Assembly: GCA_013205155.1 (NCBI GenBank)
Contig: JABMMT010000206.1
Span: 1 to 14,965 of the forward strand
Reading direction: 5' to 3'
DNA from: Betaproteobacteria bacterium
GTDB lineage: Bacteria > Pseudomonadota > Gammaproteobacteria > Burkholderiales > Burkholderiaceae
DNA length: 14,965 bases
The position numbers and the translations under genes are program-made. Positions 14,166 through 14,965 of the stretch are shown piece after piece. Below the pieces are notes generated by a model. It did not search any database, was not told the DNA's origin, and saw only the letters and a list, made by a program, of their open reading frames with translations. Every line of letters starts with the position of its first letter. Positions within the stretch are counted from its first letter, which is position 1.

Positions 14166-14965
14166 ATGGCAATGAATCGTAAAGGCATTATTTTGGCTGG
14201 CGGGTCTGGAACACGTTTGTATCCAGTGACCCAAGCTGTCTCAAAGCAATTGATGCCGGTCTATGACAAGCCGATGGTGTATTACCCGCTGACCACTCTC
14301 ATGTTGGCTGGCATTCGGGATATTTTATTGATCTCGACACCGCAGGACACCCCCCGTTTTTCTGAGTTATTAGGCGATGGCTCCCAGTGGGGCCTCAATA
14401 TTCAATACTGTGTACAGCCATCACCTGATGGCTTAGCACAGGCATTTACCTTGGGTAAGCATTTTCTTGGTAATGATCCAAGCGCTTTAGTGCTTGGGGA
14501 TAATATTTTTTATGGTCATGAGCTCGTAGCTCAGCTCAATAGTGCGAACCATAGAACGAGTGGCGCTACCGTTTTCGCTTATCACGTCACTGATCCAGAG
14601 CGTTATGGCGTAGTGGAGTTTGATCGGGATTACAAAGCACTATCGATCGAAGAAAAGCCTGCGAAACCAAGAAGTAATTACGCGGTTACTGGTTTGTACT
14701 TTTACGACAATCAAGTGTGTGATATAGCGGCTTCAATTAAGCCAAGCGCCCGCGGTGAATATGAAATCACCGACGTCAATCGTTTTTATTTAGATAAAAA
14801 TGAGCTCAATGTCGAAATCATGGGGCGCGGTTTTGCGTGGCTAGATACAGGTACCCACGATTCATTATTAGATGCCGCTGGTTTTATTGCAACCCTTCAA
14901 AAGCGTCAGGGCTTGATGGTCGCTTGTCCAGAAGAAATCGCCTATCGCCAAGGTTGGATTAGTGC
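14166..14965 (+). CDS. rfbA: Glucose-1-phosphate thymidylyltransferase (cut by window edge)
   Basis: Makes dTDP-glucose from glucose-1-phosphate and dTTP, the first step of the dTDP-rhamnose route. From the ATG at 14166 the frame runs open for 266 codons to the window end; the family is about 290 residues, so only the last two dozen or so residues are missing. Motifs: ILAGGSGTRLYPVT (9-22), SKQLMPVYDKPMVYYPL (26-42), LGDNIFYG (110-117), RYGVVEFD (146-153), IEEKP (161-165), GEYEITDVN (197-205) and WLDTGTHDSLLDA (225-237). These are the short RmlA type rather than the GalU/UTP type. A second ATG at 14172 is an equally possible start. It lies 15 bases after rfbD, in the order B-D-A that usually continues with rfbC. 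Confidence 0.96.
   Translation, partial: MAMNRKGIILAGGSGTRLYPVTQAVSKQLMPVYDKPMVYYPLTTLMLAGIRDILLISTPQDTPRFSELLGDGSQWGLNIQYCVQPSPDGLAQAFTLGKHFLGNDPSALVLGDNIFYGHELVAQLNSANHRTSGATVFAYHVTDPERYGVVEFDRDYKALSIEEKPAKPRSNYAVTGLYFYDNQVCDIAASIKPSARGEYEITDVNRFYLDKNELNVEIMGRGFAWLDTGTHDSLLDAAGFIATLQKRQGLMVACPEEIAYRQGWIS

Noticed and set aside
1..14965. CRISPR array, tRNA, rRNA, transposase or toxin-antitoxin pair
   Set aside because: No regularly spaced repeats, RNA gene signatures or corresponding protein motifs were seen on either strand.

Overview
The window is one continuous surface-polysaccharide (O-antigen or capsule/exopolysaccharide) biosynthesis locus. It is densely packed, with no non-coding stretch over about 160 bases, and holds no transposase, tRNA, rRNA or CRISPR array. 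The proteins look like Betaproteobacteria. The moderate GC (mid-40s percent by eye), the compactness and the protein flavour suggest a small-genome Burkholderiaceae such as the freshwater genus Polynucleobacter. That taxonomic call is inference and no marker gene is present.

Layout, left to right. (1) On the minus strand, gmd -> fcl -> manC (manC cut by the left edge) convert mannose-1-phosphate to GDP-mannose and then to GDP-L-fucose. (2) On the plus strand, divergent from gmd, lie a GT9 heptosyltransferase-like enzyme and a WcaJ-type polyprenyl-phosphate glycosyl-1-phosphate transferase that should start the repeat unit on undecaprenyl phosphate. (3) A lone minus-strand gene encodes a polytopic Wzy/WaaL-type polymerase or ligase. 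(4) On the plus strand, galE, a DUF6492-type putative glycosyltransferase and a GT2 glycosyltransferase are joined stop-to-start. (5) A lone minus-strand gene encodes a GT11 alpha-1,2-fucosyltransferase-like protein. (6) On the plus strand, a GT10 alpha-1,3-fucosyltransferase-like protein is followed by rfbB, rfbD and rfbA (rfbA cut by the right edge) of the dTDP-L-rhamnose pathway.

Together the genes predict precursors GDP-mannose, GDP-L-fucose, UDP-galactose and a dTDP-6-deoxysugar (probably rhamnose), a WcaJ-type initiator, several glycosyltransferases and a polymerase or ligase. The pairing of a local GDP-fucose supply with two fucosyltransferases of different families (GT11 and GT10) is the most distinctive feature. 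It points to a fucosylated, possibly Lewis-like, surface glycan. No Wzx flippase, Wzz or capsule-export gene is in view, so O-antigen and exopolysaccharide cannot be told apart here.

A structural oddity is that both lone minus-strand genes end inside the end of the preceding plus-strand gene, each through a 4-base palindrome (CTAG or TTAA) that carries both stop codons. Each is then followed by a short divergent promoter region. Nothing here amounts to a clearly new biological system. The best leads are the dual fucosylation module, the DUF6492 enzyme and the repeated inverted-gene architecture.
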